A DNA stretch of 64,000 bases from Parabacteroides sp. An277 (GCF_002159645.1 NZ_NFJB01000007.1:55705-119704), one strand, 5' to 3'. Shown: positions 1-9,284, numbered from the stretch's first letter. Notes: generated from the sequence alone by a model not told the origin. Translations and numbers: made by a program.

Positions 1-1257
1 AAAAAGCAACTTGGGCGCGGCTCCCTCTTTCAACAAGCCGTCTTCATATTTCGAATAAAGGAGGAAGCAAAGGATTTGCTCGTTGCGCAGTCCGTAATTA
101 TAATGGAGCAGGGCAAGGTAAAGCAGCATCTGGACATAATGTTTCTCGACGTGACGGTTGGTCAGATACTCTCGTTTGCCCGATTTCTGCTCCATCAGCA
201 CATGCTTGTCCAATTGCAAGAGGTCCATACGTCCTTGGATACCTAACATCTCGGAGACGAACGAAGGTTCCAAGACAATTTGTTCCATGTCGATGCCCGG
301 TATCCGACAGAATTGTTCCTGTATCATGCGGTGGAGGTTCAGTTGTTGCTTCCGGGCTTCGGTATGGAAGGTCGGGTCCATGTCCGGACAAGTAACCAAT
401 CCCAGCGGATTGTGTTGGAAGAAACGTTGTACGCTGGCTTTATAGTCTGGCTCGTGCGTCGCTCCGCCATAGATTTCTTCGTCCAAAAGTTGGCTGGCAA
501 AATTACCCAGCAAGATGGCTTTCGAGTTGGCTGCCGGCTTAATTTTATTCACCAAATAGGTCAACGGCGTCACTCCGTATGTCTCGAAGCAGGCGGCAAT
601 GGAAGAAATATCCAGCAAGAAATCCGGTTCGACGATAATCAACTCCGGGAAATAAACACCCTCCTCCAAGCGTGGATGCACCAGGTTCAGTTGCGTATGT
701 GGCGTGAGGAGCTTCCCGATATAATCCCAAGCACCCGAAAAGTTCGTAAAAGCATAACAGGCAGCTATCGTTTCCGATTCCACGCCTACCCTCTTTCCAT
801 AGATGAGGCGGTCGTCCCAGCGGTCGACGATCATCCGGATGCAGTTCGGCGTCGAAGCGGCATGTACTTCGCTTGTCTCCATCGTTTCGGGCAACTCGCC
901 GGCCAACTCTTCCGGAATCTCGCACGCATACACGAATGCCACAAATTCTACAAATGCCTTCAAATCATAGCGATACGCCTTCTTCAGAAACGCGTCTTCG
1001 TAGCGCGCCAATTCCCGGCAACGGGCACGAAACCGATTTATGTTCCGATACATCTCGGCGTCCGCCTCCAAACGTTTGCAAATAAAATCCATCCGTGCAA
1101 ACGGACCGGCAAAGCTCATCCCGCCTTCTCGCGTATGTTCATTCAATATTTCATTCCATATCCGGTACAGTTCCGCATAACGCACCCGTACATCTTCGTC
1201 TCCGGCAAAATGCACGTCCGCGATTTCCTGCCAATAATTCGCCACGCTTTGTTTCAT
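1..1257 (-). CDS. Dna2-like nuclease/helicase, N-terminal 419 residues (runs off window)
   Basis: The minus-strand frame stays open from the ATG at 1257 to the window edge, so only the N-terminal part is visible. Around residues 355-385 it has GRMDLLQ followed by MEQKSGK. This fits the D...ExK core of a PD-(D/E)XK nuclease as seen in Cas4/Dna2-type domains. In Bacteroidales such N-termini usually precede a superfamily-1 helicase in a protein of about 1,100 residues, but the helicase motifs would lie outside the window. The ATG follows a -7 box (TACCTTTGC on the minus strand) within a few bases, so the leader must be very short. The nuclease reading rests on one motif and is moderately sure; helicase fusion is inference. 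Confidence 0.6.
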   Translation of the reverse strand, partial: MKQSVANYWQEIADVHFAGDEDVRVRYAELYRIWNEILNEHTREGGMSFAGPFARMDFICKRLEADAEMYRNINRFRARCRELARYEDAFLKKAYRYDLKAFVEFVAFVYACEIPEELAGELPETMETSEVHAASTPNCIRMIVDRWDDRLIYGKRVGVESETIAACYAFTNFSGAWDYIGKLLTPHTQLNLVHPRLEEGVYFPELIIVEPDFLLDISSIAACFETYGVTPLTYLVNKIKPAANSKAILLGNFASQLLDEEIYGGATHEPDYKASVQRFFQHNPLGLVTCPDMDPTFHTEARKQQLNLHRMIQEQFCRIPGIDMEQIVLEPSFVSEMLGIQGRMDLLQLDKHVLMEQKSGKREYLTNRHVEKHYVQMLLYLALLHYNYGLRNEQILCFLLYSKYEDGLLKEGAAPKLLF

Positions 1258-1361
1258 GCACGCAAAGGTAAAGAGTTTTTAATCTACAAATCGGAAGATT
1301 CTAAAAAGAAAAGAACGGAAGTCTATCGCTCTATTTAGCTATTATAGACTTCCGTTCTTAG

Positions 1362-1435
1362 TGATCGAGTTGGGATTCGAACCCAAGACCCACAGCTTAG
1401 AAGGCTGTTGCTCTATCCAGCTGAGCTACTCGACC
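1362..1435 (-). tRNA. tRNA-Arg (anticodon TCT)
   Basis: The minus strand folds as a 74-nt cloverleaf. The acceptor stem is GGTCGAG with CTCGATC (one G-U pair), the D-arm contains AGCTCAGCTGGATAGAGC, and the anticodon stem ACAGC/GCTGT carries the loop CTTCTAA. The T-arm holds GGTTCGAATCC. Anticodon TCT reads AGA/AGG. CCA is not encoded. A strong promoter lies just upstream. Confidence 0.95.
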
Positions 1436-1451
1436 ATCCTTTTTTCGTGCT

Positions 1452-1483
1452 GCAAAGGTAGGCGTTTATTTTGAATATACAAA
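1452..1483 (-). promoter_or_regulatory. Bacteroidetes-type promoter of tRNA-Arg
   Basis: On the minus strand TTTG (1483-1480), a 19-bp spacer and TACCTTTGC (1460-1452) match the Bacteroidetes sigma-ABfr consensus exactly. The predicted start is about 10 bases before the mature tRNA 5' end. Confidence 0.75.
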
Positions 1484-1484
1484 A

Positions 1485-2576
1485 TTATTTGAGCGTTTTT
1501 AGTTCGCTCTTGTGGCATTGGCTATCTAAATACCATTGATATAAACGTTTTACGCCCTCCTCTATTTCGATTTGATGATGCCATCCGAGGCGGTGGAGCT
1601 TCGTTACGTCGGTCAGTTTGCGCATCGTCCCGTCCGGTTTAGTGGCATCAAAGCGGATTTCTCCTTCGTAACCTACCGTCTTTTGGATGAGACGCGCCAA
1701 CGCTGCGATGCTGATTTCTTTTCCTGTTCCGATATTAATATGGCAATTGCGGATTTGCGTCTCTCCGGTTTCGTAAGTGTCTTTGAAATCAACCTGCTCC
1801 ATGATGTAGACGGTGGCATCGGCCATTTCTTCACTCCAGAGGAACTCACGCAGCGGTTTGCCGGTTCCCCAGAGCTCGATTCGGTCCGGATAAATGCCGT
1901 ATCGGGCCAGTTTCTGCGGAATGGAATCTTCGCTGCCGGACACGGGACGAATCTCCAAATCGCGCCGCAAGGCTTTCTCGTCTCCCTCGCGGAGGCATTT
2001 TGCCAAATAAATCTTGCGGAGCATGGCGGGAAGCACATGGCTCGTCTGGAGGTCGAAATTATCGTTCGGGCCATACAGATTCGTGGGCATCACGGCAATG
2101 TAGTTCGTACCATATTGCAGATTGAAACTCTCGCACAGTTTCAGCCCCGCGATTTTGGCAATGGCGTACGGTTCGTTGGTGTATTCCAGCGGAGAAGTCA
2201 GTAGCGCCTCCTCACGAATGGGCTGCTCGGCATCGCGCGGATAAATGCAGGTGCTGCCCAAGAATACCAGTTTACGCACGTCGTGTCGGAAGCTCTCGCC
2301 GATAACGTTCTGCTGTATTTGCAGATTCTGATAAATGAAATCCGCGCGGTAACGATTGTTTGCCATAATGCCACCGACGTGGGCCGCTGCGAGGATGACA
2401 CATTCGGGGCGTTCCTCGTCGAAGAAACGACGCACCGCTACGCTGTCCAGCAAATCCAACTCCGCATGTGTCCTTCCCACTAAATTCGTATACCCCTTTT
2501 CCTGCAAATTTTTCCAGATGGCCGAGCCGACCAATCCGCGATGCCCGGCTACATAGATTTTCGTTTGTTTCTCCAT
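1485..2576 (-). CDS. fcl: GDP-L-fucose synthase
   Basis: This 363-residue short-chain dehydrogenase performs the epimerase/reductase step from GDP-4-keto-6-deoxymannose to GDP-L-fucose, in the cytoplasm. The N-terminal NADP-binding glycine motif GHRGLVGSAI is at residues 11-20. The catalytic Ser lies in GSTCIYP near residue 107, and the Tyr and Lys lie in YAIAK near residue 137. Length is somewhat above the roughly 320 residues of the E. coli enzyme. Only 4 bp separate it from gmd upstream, so the pair forms a two-gene unit. GDP-fucose supplies fucosylated capsule and glycoproteins in Bacteroidales. Confidence 0.95.
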   Translation of the reverse strand: MEKQTKIYVAGHRGLVGSAIWKNLQEKGYTNLVGRTHAELDLLDSVAVRRFFDEERPECVILAAAHVGGIMANNRYRADFIYQNLQIQQNVIGESFRHDVRKLVFLGSTCIYPRDAEQPIREEALLTSPLEYTNEPYAIAKIAGLKLCESFNLQYGTNYIAVMPTNLYGPNDNFDLQTSHVLPAMLRKIYLAKCLREGDEKALRRDLEIRPVSGSEDSIPQKLARYGIYPDRIELWGTGKPLREFLWSEEMADATVYIMEQVDFKDTYETGETQIRNCHINIGTGKEISIAALARLIQKTVGYEGEIRFDATKPDGTMRKLTDVTKLHRLGWHHQIEIEEGVKRLYQWYLDSQCHKSELKTLK

Positions 2577-2580
2577 TTGC

Positions 2581-3669
2581 TTATGCCTCCTCGTTTAAGT
2601 GGTCTTTCAGATAGAGCTTCCGGACGAAACGCATATCGTGGCGCACCATGATACGCACCAACTCTTCGAACGAGGTCTTGCGCGGATTCCATCCCAAGAG
2701 CGTGCGGGCTTTCGTAGGGTCGCCGAGGAGTTGTTCCACTTCGGCCGGACGGAAATATTTCGGATCTACTTCCACCAGCACGCGGCCTGTCGCTTGGTCG
2801 ATGCCCTTTTCGTCTACGCCTTCGCCCTCCCAGCGCAAATCGATACCGACTTCATGAAATGCCAACGTGCAGAAATCGCGGACGGAATGATATTCGCCGG
2901 TCGCAATCACAAAGTCTTCCGGCGTCTCGTGTTGCAGCATCAGCCACATGCATTCCACGTAGTCTTTTGCATATCCCCAATCGCGCAGCGCGTTCAGGTT
3001 TCCGAGGTAAAGTTTGTCTTGGTGCCCCTGCCGGATGCGTGCCGCCGCCAAGGTTATTTTCCGCGTCACGAACGTCTCGCCGCGCCGTTCGGATTCGTGG
3101 TTGAACAAGATGCCGTTCACCGCAAACATGCCGTAACTCTCGCGGTAGTTTTTCGTAATCCAGAAGCCGTATTGCTTGGCTACCCCGTAAGGCGAACGCG
3201 GGTAGAAGGGCGTCGTTTCCCGCTGCGGCACCTCTTGCACGAGTCCGAACAGCTCTGAAGTAGAGGCTTGGTAAATCTTCGTGCGCTGCTCGTATCCCAA
3301 AAGGCGCACCGCTTCGAGGAGGCGGAGCGTCCCGATGGCATCCGCTTCGGCCGTGTATTCCGGCACGTCGAAGCTCACCTTCACGTGGCTCTGCGCCGCC
3401 AGGTTGTAGATTTCGTCCGGTTTTACCGTATGAATGATGCGGACGAGCGAACTCGAGTCCGTCATGTCGCCCCAATGCAGGTTCACGAGCCGCTTGTTTT
3501 TCATATCGCGCACCCATTCGTCGAGGTACAGATGCTCGATTCTTCCCGTATTGAACGACGACGAGCGGCGCATAATCCCATGCACTTCGTATCCTTTTTC
3601 TATCAAAAATTCGGCGAGGAAAGAGCCGTCTTGCCCCGTTATCCCCGTAATCAACGCTACTTTCGACAT
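2581..3669 (-). CDS. gmd: GDP-mannose 4,6-dehydratase
   Basis: The 362-residue enzyme converts GDP-mannose to GDP-4-keto-6-deoxy-D-mannose, the step before fcl. The start at 3669 gives [16 protein letters not shown], the normal N-terminus with the NAD(P)-binding motif GITGQDG. YGVAK near residue 157 supplies the catalytic Tyr-Lys, and TSELFG carries the substrate-site Ser/Thr. The frame stays open upstream to 4017, but that extension only translates a 41-bp tandem repeat and is rejected. The gene follows folB on the same strand, with the repeat array filling the gap. Confidence 0.95.
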   Translation of the reverse strand: MSKVALITGITGQDGSFLAEFLIEKGYEVHGIMRRSSSFNTGRIEHLYLDEWVRDMKNKRLVNLHWGDMTDSSSLVRIIHTVKPDEIYNLAAQSHVKVSFDVPEYTAEADAIGTLRLLEAVRLLGYEQRTKIYQASTSELFGLVQEVPQRETTPFYPRSPYGVAKQYGFWITKNYRESYGMFAVNGILFNHESERRGETFVTRKITLAAARIRQGHQDKLYLGNLNALRDWGYAKDYVECMWLMLQHETPEDFVIATGEYHSVRDFCTLAFHEVGIDLRWEGEGVDEKGIDQATGRVLVEVDPKYFRPAEVEQLLGDPTKARTLLGWNPRKTSFEELVRIMVRHDMRFVRKLYLKDHLNEEA

Positions 3670-3739
3670 AATTTCTTCCTTTTTTCCTGTTTTGGCGACT
3701 AAGGTACGCATTTTTCCGCAATTTTGCACGATGGGAAAA

Positions 3740-4006
3740 TGGGGCGGAATTCTCCGCAGACCTCCCAACGTTGTCGGCAGCTCGGAGGAATTCTCCACAG
3801 ACCTCCCGCAAGTTGCAGCAAGGCGGCGGAAATCTCCGCAAGCCTCCCACAAGCTGCAGCAAGGCAGCGGGATTTTCCGCAAGCCTCCTGCAAACTGCAG
3901 CAAGGCAGCGGGATTTTCCGCAAGCCTCCCGCAAACTGCAGCAAGGCGGCGGGATTTTCCGCAAGCCTCCTGCAAGCTGCAGCAAGGCGGCGGGATTTTC
4001 CGCTGC
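3740..4006. repeat. 41-bp tandem array (about 6 copies) between folB and gmd
   Basis: Copies of a unit containing CCTCC, CTGCAGCAAGG and CGGGATTTTCCGC recur at 3760, 3801, 3842, 3883, 3924 and 3965, always 41 bp apart. The three right-hand copies are nearly identical and the left copies more diverged. Each unit holds a CTGCAG-centred dyad and a second weaker dyad (GCGG...CCGC) about half a unit away. Because 41 is not a multiple of 3, all six frames stay open and produce spurious ORFs. Confidence 0.9.
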
Positions 4007-4013
4007 TTCCTTT

Positions 4014-4367
4014 TCACCCTTCCAACGTGACCACCGCACTTTCCACGTCTCCCCCAAAGGGCGGATTCCGTTTCGCGACACTCACCTTGGCTTGCAAAAT
4101 GCGGGGAAAGCGGCCGCGCAATGCCCGTAGGATGCGCCCCGCCACGGCCTCGAGCAATTGCGAGGGCTGCGCCATCTCCTCCTTCACCACGGCATACACG
4201 GCGGCGTAATCAATCGTATCGTCCAGGCAATCGGTTTCCGCCGCCCGACCAATGTCTGCCTTCAACCAGACATCCACCACAAACCGGTTCCCTACAGCCC
4301 GCTCCTGCGGCGCCACGCCATGAAATGCATAAAACTTCATGGACTTCAATTCAATCACAGCATTCAT
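4014..4367 (-). CDS. folB: Dihydroneopterin aldolase
   Basis: At 117 residues it has the usual FolB length. It cleaves 7,8-dihydroneopterin to 6-hydroxymethyl-dihydropterin and glycolaldehyde in folate synthesis. The N-terminal block [14 protein letters not shown] contains the conserved catalytic Glu, and the C-terminal [14 protein letters not shown] carries the conserved Lys and Pro-rich turn. The start at 4367 ([10 protein letters not shown]) is preferred over an upstream ATG at 4403, which would add 12 residues with no family match. It is divergent from the bactofilin gene. Confidence 0.9.
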   Translation of the reverse strand: MNAVIELKSMKFYAFHGVAPQERAVGNRFVVDVWLKADIGRAAETDCLDDTIDYAAVYAVVKEEMAQPSQLLEAVAGRILRALRGRFPRILQAKVSVAKRNPPFGGDVESAVVTLEG

Positions 4368-4430
4368 TTCACAACCTATTTTAACTGCGTAAAAATAATA
4401 CAATCAAATTATCAAGCCAAAATTTAATCT

Positions 4431-4458
4431 TATCTTTGCAAAAACGAAATTATCCACA
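4431..4458 (+). promoter_or_regulatory. Bactofilin promoter -7 box with adjacent DnaA box
   Basis: TATCTTTG (4431-4438) matches the Bacteroidetes -7 element. TTATCCACA (4450-4458), a perfect consensus DnaA box, lies between the predicted start site and the ATG at 4461. No good -33 TTTG is visible. Confidence 0.6.
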
Positions 4459-4460
4459 TC

Positions 4461-4823
4461 ATGATTATGGGCAAAACAAAAGAAGAACAAACGAGCAGTG
4501 GCCTCCACAACGCCATGGCTGCCGGGAGTTTTGTAAAAGGAAACATCACGAGCGAGGCGGACTTCCGGCTGGACGGACGCGTAGAGGGCGACATCGCCTG
4601 CAGCGGAAAAATCGTAGTCGGGCAAAAAGGTTCGGTGACAGGTAATATCCGTTGCCAAAATGCCGAAATACATGGCGAAATCATAGGAACCATCCAAACC
4701 GACAACCACCTGACGCTGAAAGCCACCGCACGCATCCAAGGCGACATCCGCACGCAAACCCTCGAAATAGAAGCCGGTGCGCAATTCGACGGGACATGCC
4801 GGATGAAGGGAGAAGGAGAGTAA
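4461..4823 (+). CDS. Bactofilin (polymer-forming cytoskeletal protein)
   Basis: The protein has 120 residues. Its central part, about residues 20-110, has the short turn-rich periodicity of the bactofilin right-handed beta-helix (GxI, GxV and GxIR steps, for example VKGNIT, VEGDIA, VTGNIR, IHGEII, IQGDIR). Bactofilins self-assemble without nucleotides into membrane-associated filaments that place cell-wall or division enzymes. Flanking tails are short, as is usual. The gene stands alone between divergent folB and convergent nrdJ. Consensus DnaA boxes lie on both sides of it, in inverted orientation. Confidence 0.9.
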   Translation: MIMGKTKEEQTSSGLHNAMAAGSFVKGNITSEADFRLDGRVEGDIACSGKIVVGQKGSVTGNIRCQNAEIHGEIIGTIQTDNHLTLKATARIQGDIRTQTLEIEAGAQFDGTCRMKGEGE

Positions 4824-4867
4824 GACAGGCCGGAATGACACCATACTATCGACTAAAAAACAACACT

Positions 4868-4876
4868 TGTGGATAA
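4868..4876 (-). promoter_or_regulatory. DnaA box downstream of bactofilin
   Basis: TGTGGATAA on the plus strand is TTATCCACA on the minus strand, a perfect 9-mer DnaA box. It is inverted relative to the one at 4450-4458. I found no other perfect copy in the window. Confidence 0.6.
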
Positions 4877-4879
4877 TAA

Positions 4880-4920
4880 AAAAGCCCACAAGCGGGAACT
4901 CATCCCCTTGTGAGCCTTTA
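4880..4920 (-). terminator. nrdJ terminator
   Basis: On the minus strand, GGCTCACAAGGGGA and TCCCGCTTGTGGGC pair around a short loop and are followed by a run of six T. Confidence 0.8.
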
Positions 4921-4941
4921 TCTTTCCTATCATTTATCGAC

Positions 4942-7485
4942 TTATCCGCATCTCGAAGCCCCGCAATTGGTGCAAATCAAGCAACCTTCTTGATAAATGA
5001 GCGTTTCTTGTCCGCAATTCGGACATTTTTGTCCTTTAGCTTCTGTCCCATTCGGCAAATATTTCTTCAAAGCACGCTCCACACCGTTCTTCCACGTATT
5101 AATGGACTCGTTATTCAAATCCATGCCTTGCACAAGCTTAATGACTTGGTCGATGGGCATACCATAGCGCAAAACGCCCGAAATAAGTTTCGCATAATTC
5201 CAATATTCCGGGTTGAACTTACCATCCAAACCCTCAATGGTCATCTTATAGCCCCGCTTATTCTTGAATTGGAAATCATAGTGCTTCTTGCCATCTTCGT
5301 CGTAACTTTTAATGATAGACCCCTTGGTGATATTCTTCGGAAGCATGATACCCTCTTCATCGTCGGCCAAACCGGTAAAGATTTCATAAGGACGACCATT
5401 CAACAACCCTACAAAGGCAATCCATTTCTCCTTATTGTTTTGGAAACGGACCACATCCGCCTCCAATTCACGTGGACGAGTCGATACAATAACCGGCGGC
5501 TGCATGCAATTGCAATCGTCATTCTTTTTCTTTCCCTTCTCGGCAGCCAATAAGACGCCCGAACGCGAACCATCGCGATAAACCGTACAACCTTTACATC
5601 CGCTCTTCCAAGCTTCGATGTACAAGTCATTCACCAATTCTTCGCTTACGTCGCTCGGCAAGTTGATAGTTACGCTAATGGAATGATCCACCCACTTTTG
5701 AATACGTCCTTGCATACGTACTTTTTGTAACCAATCCACATCGTTAGAAGTAGCTTTATAATAAGGAGACTTAGCGACTAAGTTATCTACCTCTTCTTGC
5801 GTATATTTTCTCGTCAACGAATAGCCTTGTGCTTGCATCCAAGTCACAAACTTATGATGAAATACAATATATTCTTCAAAGGCATCACCCGTTTCATCCA
5901 CGAAGTCCACCCGTGTATCGGCATCATTCGGATTCACCTTGCGACGACGTTTATAAACAGGCAAAAAGACCGGTTCGATACCGGAAGTCGTCTGCGTCAT
6001 CAAGCTGGTAGTTCCAGTCGGGGCAATCGTCAAGCACGCAATATTACGCCGCCCATGCTGTACCATATCTGCATACAAGTCCGGGTCAGCCTCTCTTAAA
6101 CGATTGATGAATGGATTTTTCTCTTCCCTTTTGGCATCATAAATAGGAAAAGCACCGCGTTCTTTTGCCATCTCGACTGACGAACGATATGCAGCCAAAG
6201 CTAACGCACGTTGCACTTCCTCTGCAAAATCTGTAGCCTCTTCTGTACCATAACGCAAATTCAAAGCCGCCAACATATCGCCTTCAGCCGTAATTCCTAC
6301 TCCTGTACGACGTCCCATCAACGTTTTGCGACGGATTTTCTCCCACAAATAATGTTCCGGCTGTTTGATTTCCATAGACTCCGGATCGGATTCAATTTTC
6401 TTTAAAATCAAATCAATCTTTTCCGATTCCAAATCAATAATATCATCCATGATGCGCTGCGCTAACATGACATGCTTCTTAAACAACTCGAAATCGAAAT
6501 AAGCTTCCGAAGTAAATGGATGTATTACATAAGAATATAAATTAATAGCTAACAAACGGCAACTATCGTACGGGCACAATGGAATCTCGCCACACGGATT
6601 TGTTGACACCGTACGAAATCCTAAATCAGCATACGAATCAGGCACCGATTCGCGTAAAATCGTATCCCAAAACAACACACCTGGTTCTGCCGATTTCCAC
6701 GCATTATGAATAATTTTCCGCCACAAATCCGCCGCATTTATCTCTTTCGTATATAAAGGATTCGACGAATCTATCGGATATTGTTGGCTATACATCCGTC
6801 CTTCTATCGCTGCCTGCATGAATTCATCATCAATCTTCACAGAAACATTTGCCCCTGTTACTTTCCCTTCCACCATTTTAGCATCGATAAACGATTCCGA
6901 ATCCGGATGTTTAATAGAAACGGATAGCATCAAGGCTCCTCTCCGCCCATCTTGCGCCACCTCACGTGTGGAATTAGAATAACGCTCCATAAACGGCACC
7001 AATCCGGTAGAAGTCAACGCCGAGTTCTTCACCGGCGAACCTTTCGGACGAATATGCGACAAATCGTGCCCTACACCTCCGCGCCGCTTCATTAATTGCA
7101 CCTGCTCCTCATCAATGCGGATGATAGCACCATACGAATCAGCCGGGCCATCTAATCCGATTACAAAACAATTTGACAAAGAAGCAACCTGATAATCATT
7201 ACCAATCCCCGTCATCGGACTTCCTTGCGGAATAATATAACGGAAATGGTCAAACAAATCAAAGAGTTCCTGTTCCGTCAACGGATTCGGATAATTACGT
7301 TCTATACGAGCAATTTCTCGCGCTAAACGACGATGCATATCCGCAGGAGATTGCTCATAAATATTCCCATAAGCATCTTTCAAGGCATATTTGTTCACCC
7401 ATACCTTAGCCGCCAATTCGTCACCGGTAAAATAATCAAAAGATGCTTTATAAGCTTCATCGAATGTATAGATTTTGCTTTCCAC
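4942..7485 (-). CDS. nrdJ: Adenosylcobalamin-dependent (class II) ribonucleotide reductase
   Basis: The 847-residue protein reduces ribonucleotides to deoxyribonucleotides using a B12-derived radical. The class II/I core includes NPCGEIPL near residue 297, with an active-site Cys, and the later block APTGTTSLMTQTTSGIEPVF. The C-terminus ends in a zinc-ribbon-like segment with paired CxxC motifs (CPNCGQE ... CTNCGASRCG), which usually carries the redox-active tail cysteines. It starts 35 bp after the end of dnaA on the same strand, so replication initiation and dNTP supply may be transcribed together. Confidence 0.95.
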   Translation of the reverse strand: MESKIYTFDEAYKASFDYFTGDELAAKVWVNKYALKDAYGNIYEQSPADMHRRLAREIARIERNYPNPLTEQELFDLFDHFRYIIPQGSPMTGIGNDYQVASLSNCFVIGLDGPADSYGAIIRIDEEQVQLMKRRGGVGHDLSHIRPKGSPVKNSALTSTGLVPFMERYSNSTREVAQDGRRGALMLSVSIKHPDSESFIDAKMVEGKVTGANVSVKIDDEFMQAAIEGRMYSQQYPIDSSNPLYTKEINAADLWRKIIHNAWKSAEPGVLFWDTILRESVPDSYADLGFRTVSTNPCGEIPLCPYDSCRLLAINLYSYVIHPFTSEAYFDFELFKKHVMLAQRIMDDIIDLESEKIDLILKKIESDPESMEIKQPEHYLWEKIRRKTLMGRRTGVGITAEGDMLAALNLRYGTEEATDFAEEVQRALALAAYRSSVEMAKERGAFPIYDAKREEKNPFINRLREADPDLYADMVQHGRRNIACLTIAPTGTTSLMTQTTSGIEPVFLPVYKRRRKVNPNDADTRVDFVDETGDAFEEYIVFHHKFVTWMQAQGYSLTRKYTQEEVDNLVAKSPYYKATSNDVDWLQKVRMQGRIQKWVDHSISVTINLPSDVSEELVNDLYIEAWKSGCKGCTVYRDGSRSGVLLAAEKGKKKNDDCNCMQPPVIVSTRPRELEADVVRFQNNKEKWIAFVGLLNGRPYEIFTGLADDEEGIMLPKNITKGSIIKSYDEDGKKHYDFQFKNKRGYKMTIEGLDGKFNPEYWNYAKLISGVLRYGMPIDQVIKLVQGMDLNNESINTWKNGVERALKKYLPNGTEAKGQKCPNCGQETLIYQEGCLICTNCGASRCG

Positions 7486-7520
7486 GGCCTATATATGTTA
7501 CCTTTTAATTAATACTCTTA

Positions 7521-8918
7521 TTAACTTCTCAACAGACTTTCAATTTCTTCTACCGATGTCCGAAACGATTTGTTTGTTTCCATCTGGTCTTTGATTGTCT
7601 TACATGCATGAAGCACCGTCGCATGATCCTTCTTTCCCACAATCTTTCCGATATGTGAAAAAGAACAATCTGTATATTTCTTCGCCAAAAACATCGTTAT
7701 CTGACGAGCTTGCACAATCTCTCGCTTACGAGAATTAGTCTGAATAACAGATTGATCTAAGTTGAAATATTTACAAACTGTTTCTTGGATTGACTGAACA
7801 GAAAGCTGTTTCTGCTCCAAACGCACCGAATGGCTGACTATTCGCTTCGTAAGAGAAAGATCAATTTCCTTATTGCTTACCAACGCATTCGCCATTAAAG
7901 AGACCAGAATTCCTTCTAAATCTCGAACATTTTCTGTTACATTATCTGCAATGAAATTGAATACATCTTCTGGTACATTCAATCCATCGTGCGTAATTTT
8001 GTTTTTCAAAATCTTACGACGCAAATCCAAATCCGGATGTTCCAATTCTGCTATCAATCCCCACTTCAACCGAGTGAACAGACGCTTCTCCATGCCTTGC
8101 AACTCTACAGGCGGTTTATCTGATGTCAAAACCAATTGCTTATTCAGCATGTGTAAATGATTGAATATATGGAAGAAGGTATTTTGTGTCTTATCTTTTC
8201 CTATAAACTCTTGGACATCGTCAATAATCAACACATCTACACCTTGATAAAAATATAAGAAATCATTGACATTATTCTTTCGTACTGCTTCCGTAAATTG
8301 TGTACCAAAGAGATGAGCCGACACATATAAGACTTTTTTTGACGGATGTAATTCTTGAATCCGGTTTCCTATTGCGTGACAAAGATGCGTTTTTCCTACT
8401 CCAGATGCTCCAAAGATAAACATGGGATTAAATGCTGTCTTACCTGGATTCTGAGCAATTGCTTCGCTGGCTGAACGAACAACCTTATTACTTGTTCCTT
8501 CAAAATAGTTATCAAAACTGTATTTCGAATTCAAATACGAATTCCAATCTTGCTGCGCCCGACGTTGTTCAAATAGATTCGGTACTGACGCATGTGGCAT
8601 TTCCCGCGTAGGCGACGGATCCACATGCGAATCCATCATCGAACCTTCGTCTGTTACATCGCCTCCTGTAGCCACACGATAAATCAACGTCACTTCCGGT
8701 CCCATCACACGTCGAACCACCGGCAACAACAACTTTTGGAAATTCGCCTCTATATATTCACCGAAAAAATTAGACGGTACCAAGATTCGAAACTCATTCT
8801 TCTCATTAAAAGAATAAGGAATAATAGGTCGAAACCAAGTATTAAACTGTTCTTCCGACAAATTATCCTTAATAATCTCAAGGCACTTCTTCCACAATAT
8901 TTGACAATCAGACTGCAT
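7521..8918 (-). CDS. dnaA: Chromosomal replication initiator DnaA
   Basis: The protein has 465 residues with standard DnaA domains. The N-terminal domain is about residues 1-90, followed by a variable linker. The AAA+ domain has Walker A GASGVGKTHL near 168-177 and Walker B LIIDDVQEF near 231. The C-terminal DNA-binding domain carries the signature DHATVLHACKTIKDQM near 431-446. DnaA-ATP opens oriC by binding TTATCCACA-type boxes. No clear box cluster lies next to dnaA itself; two perfect boxes flank the bactofilin gene about 3-4 kb away. Confidence 0.98.
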   Translation of the reverse strand: MQSDCQILWKKCLEIIKDNLSEEQFNTWFRPIIPYSFNEKNEFRILVPSNFFGEYIEANFQKLLLPVVRRVMGPEVTLIYRVATGGDVTDEGSMMDSHVDPSPTREMPHASVPNLFEQRRAQQDWNSYLNSKYSFDNYFEGTSNKVVRSASEAIAQNPGKTAFNPMFIFGASGVGKTHLCHAIGNRIQELHPSKKVLYVSAHLFGTQFTEAVRKNNVNDFLYFYQGVDVLIIDDVQEFIGKDKTQNTFFHIFNHLHMLNKQLVLTSDKPPVELQGMEKRLFTRLKWGLIAELEHPDLDLRRKILKNKITHDGLNVPEDVFNFIADNVTENVRDLEGILVSLMANALVSNKEIDLSLTKRIVSHSVRLEQKQLSVQSIQETVCKYFNLDQSVIQTNSRKREIVQARQITMFLAKKYTDCSFSHIGKIVGKKDHATVLHACKTIKDQMETNKSFRTSVEEIESLLRS

Positions 8919-9284
8919 CTTCTTTCTTAATACTTCTTCCTACTATTTACTTGTTTGACGGTACAAAGTTTGAAAATTAATTCCGAAAAAAAAAGTCTCT
9001 TTTTATTTTGTATTTCCAAATAAATTTATCACTCTAAAAGTCAAGTAATTAAGAAAATTCGCTCATTTCCAAATACTTACACTGTGATCTTTTTCTTTTT
9101 TTTCTTCAAAAAGCTCTTTTCGCGACATTCTGTCATTTCGTCCTTAAGAACCTTCCTGAAAGAGGAAAGCTCTATTCTTCTTATTTTCAAACGACTTGGA
9201 CACATTCCTTTTTTAGAAGAAAAAAATGTGTCCAAGACAGAAAGACAGTGTCGTTTTTTAGTTTTTTTACTCTTTCCTGAATTT
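8919..9284. other. AT-rich intergenic region between mlaD and dnaA
   Basis: No credible gene is seen in these 366 bp. The part next to dnaA should hold its promoter; no clean TTTG/TAnnTTTG pair is obvious. The part next to mlaD holds a long hairpin, listed separately. Confidence 0.5.
9195..9236 (-). terminator. Long perfect-armed hairpin downstream of mlaD
   Basis: CTTGGACACATT (9195-9206) and AATGTGTCCAAG (9225-9236) pair perfectly. The loop itself is a T-run facing an A-run, which extends the stem to nearly the full 42 nt. A second outer pair, AAACGAC with GTCGTTT, adds to it. It lies 48 bp after the mlaD stop and is most simply a terminator. Confidence 0.6.

Noticed and set aside
280..1338. 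Plus-strand frame of 352 codons
   Set aside because: It lies antisense to the open minus-strand nuclease/helicase frame, which has meaningful motifs and a promoter; the plus frame has none.
3670..4081. Longer gmd start and other long frames in both strands
   Set aside because: They translate the 41-bp tandem array; the true Gmd N-terminus begins at 3669.
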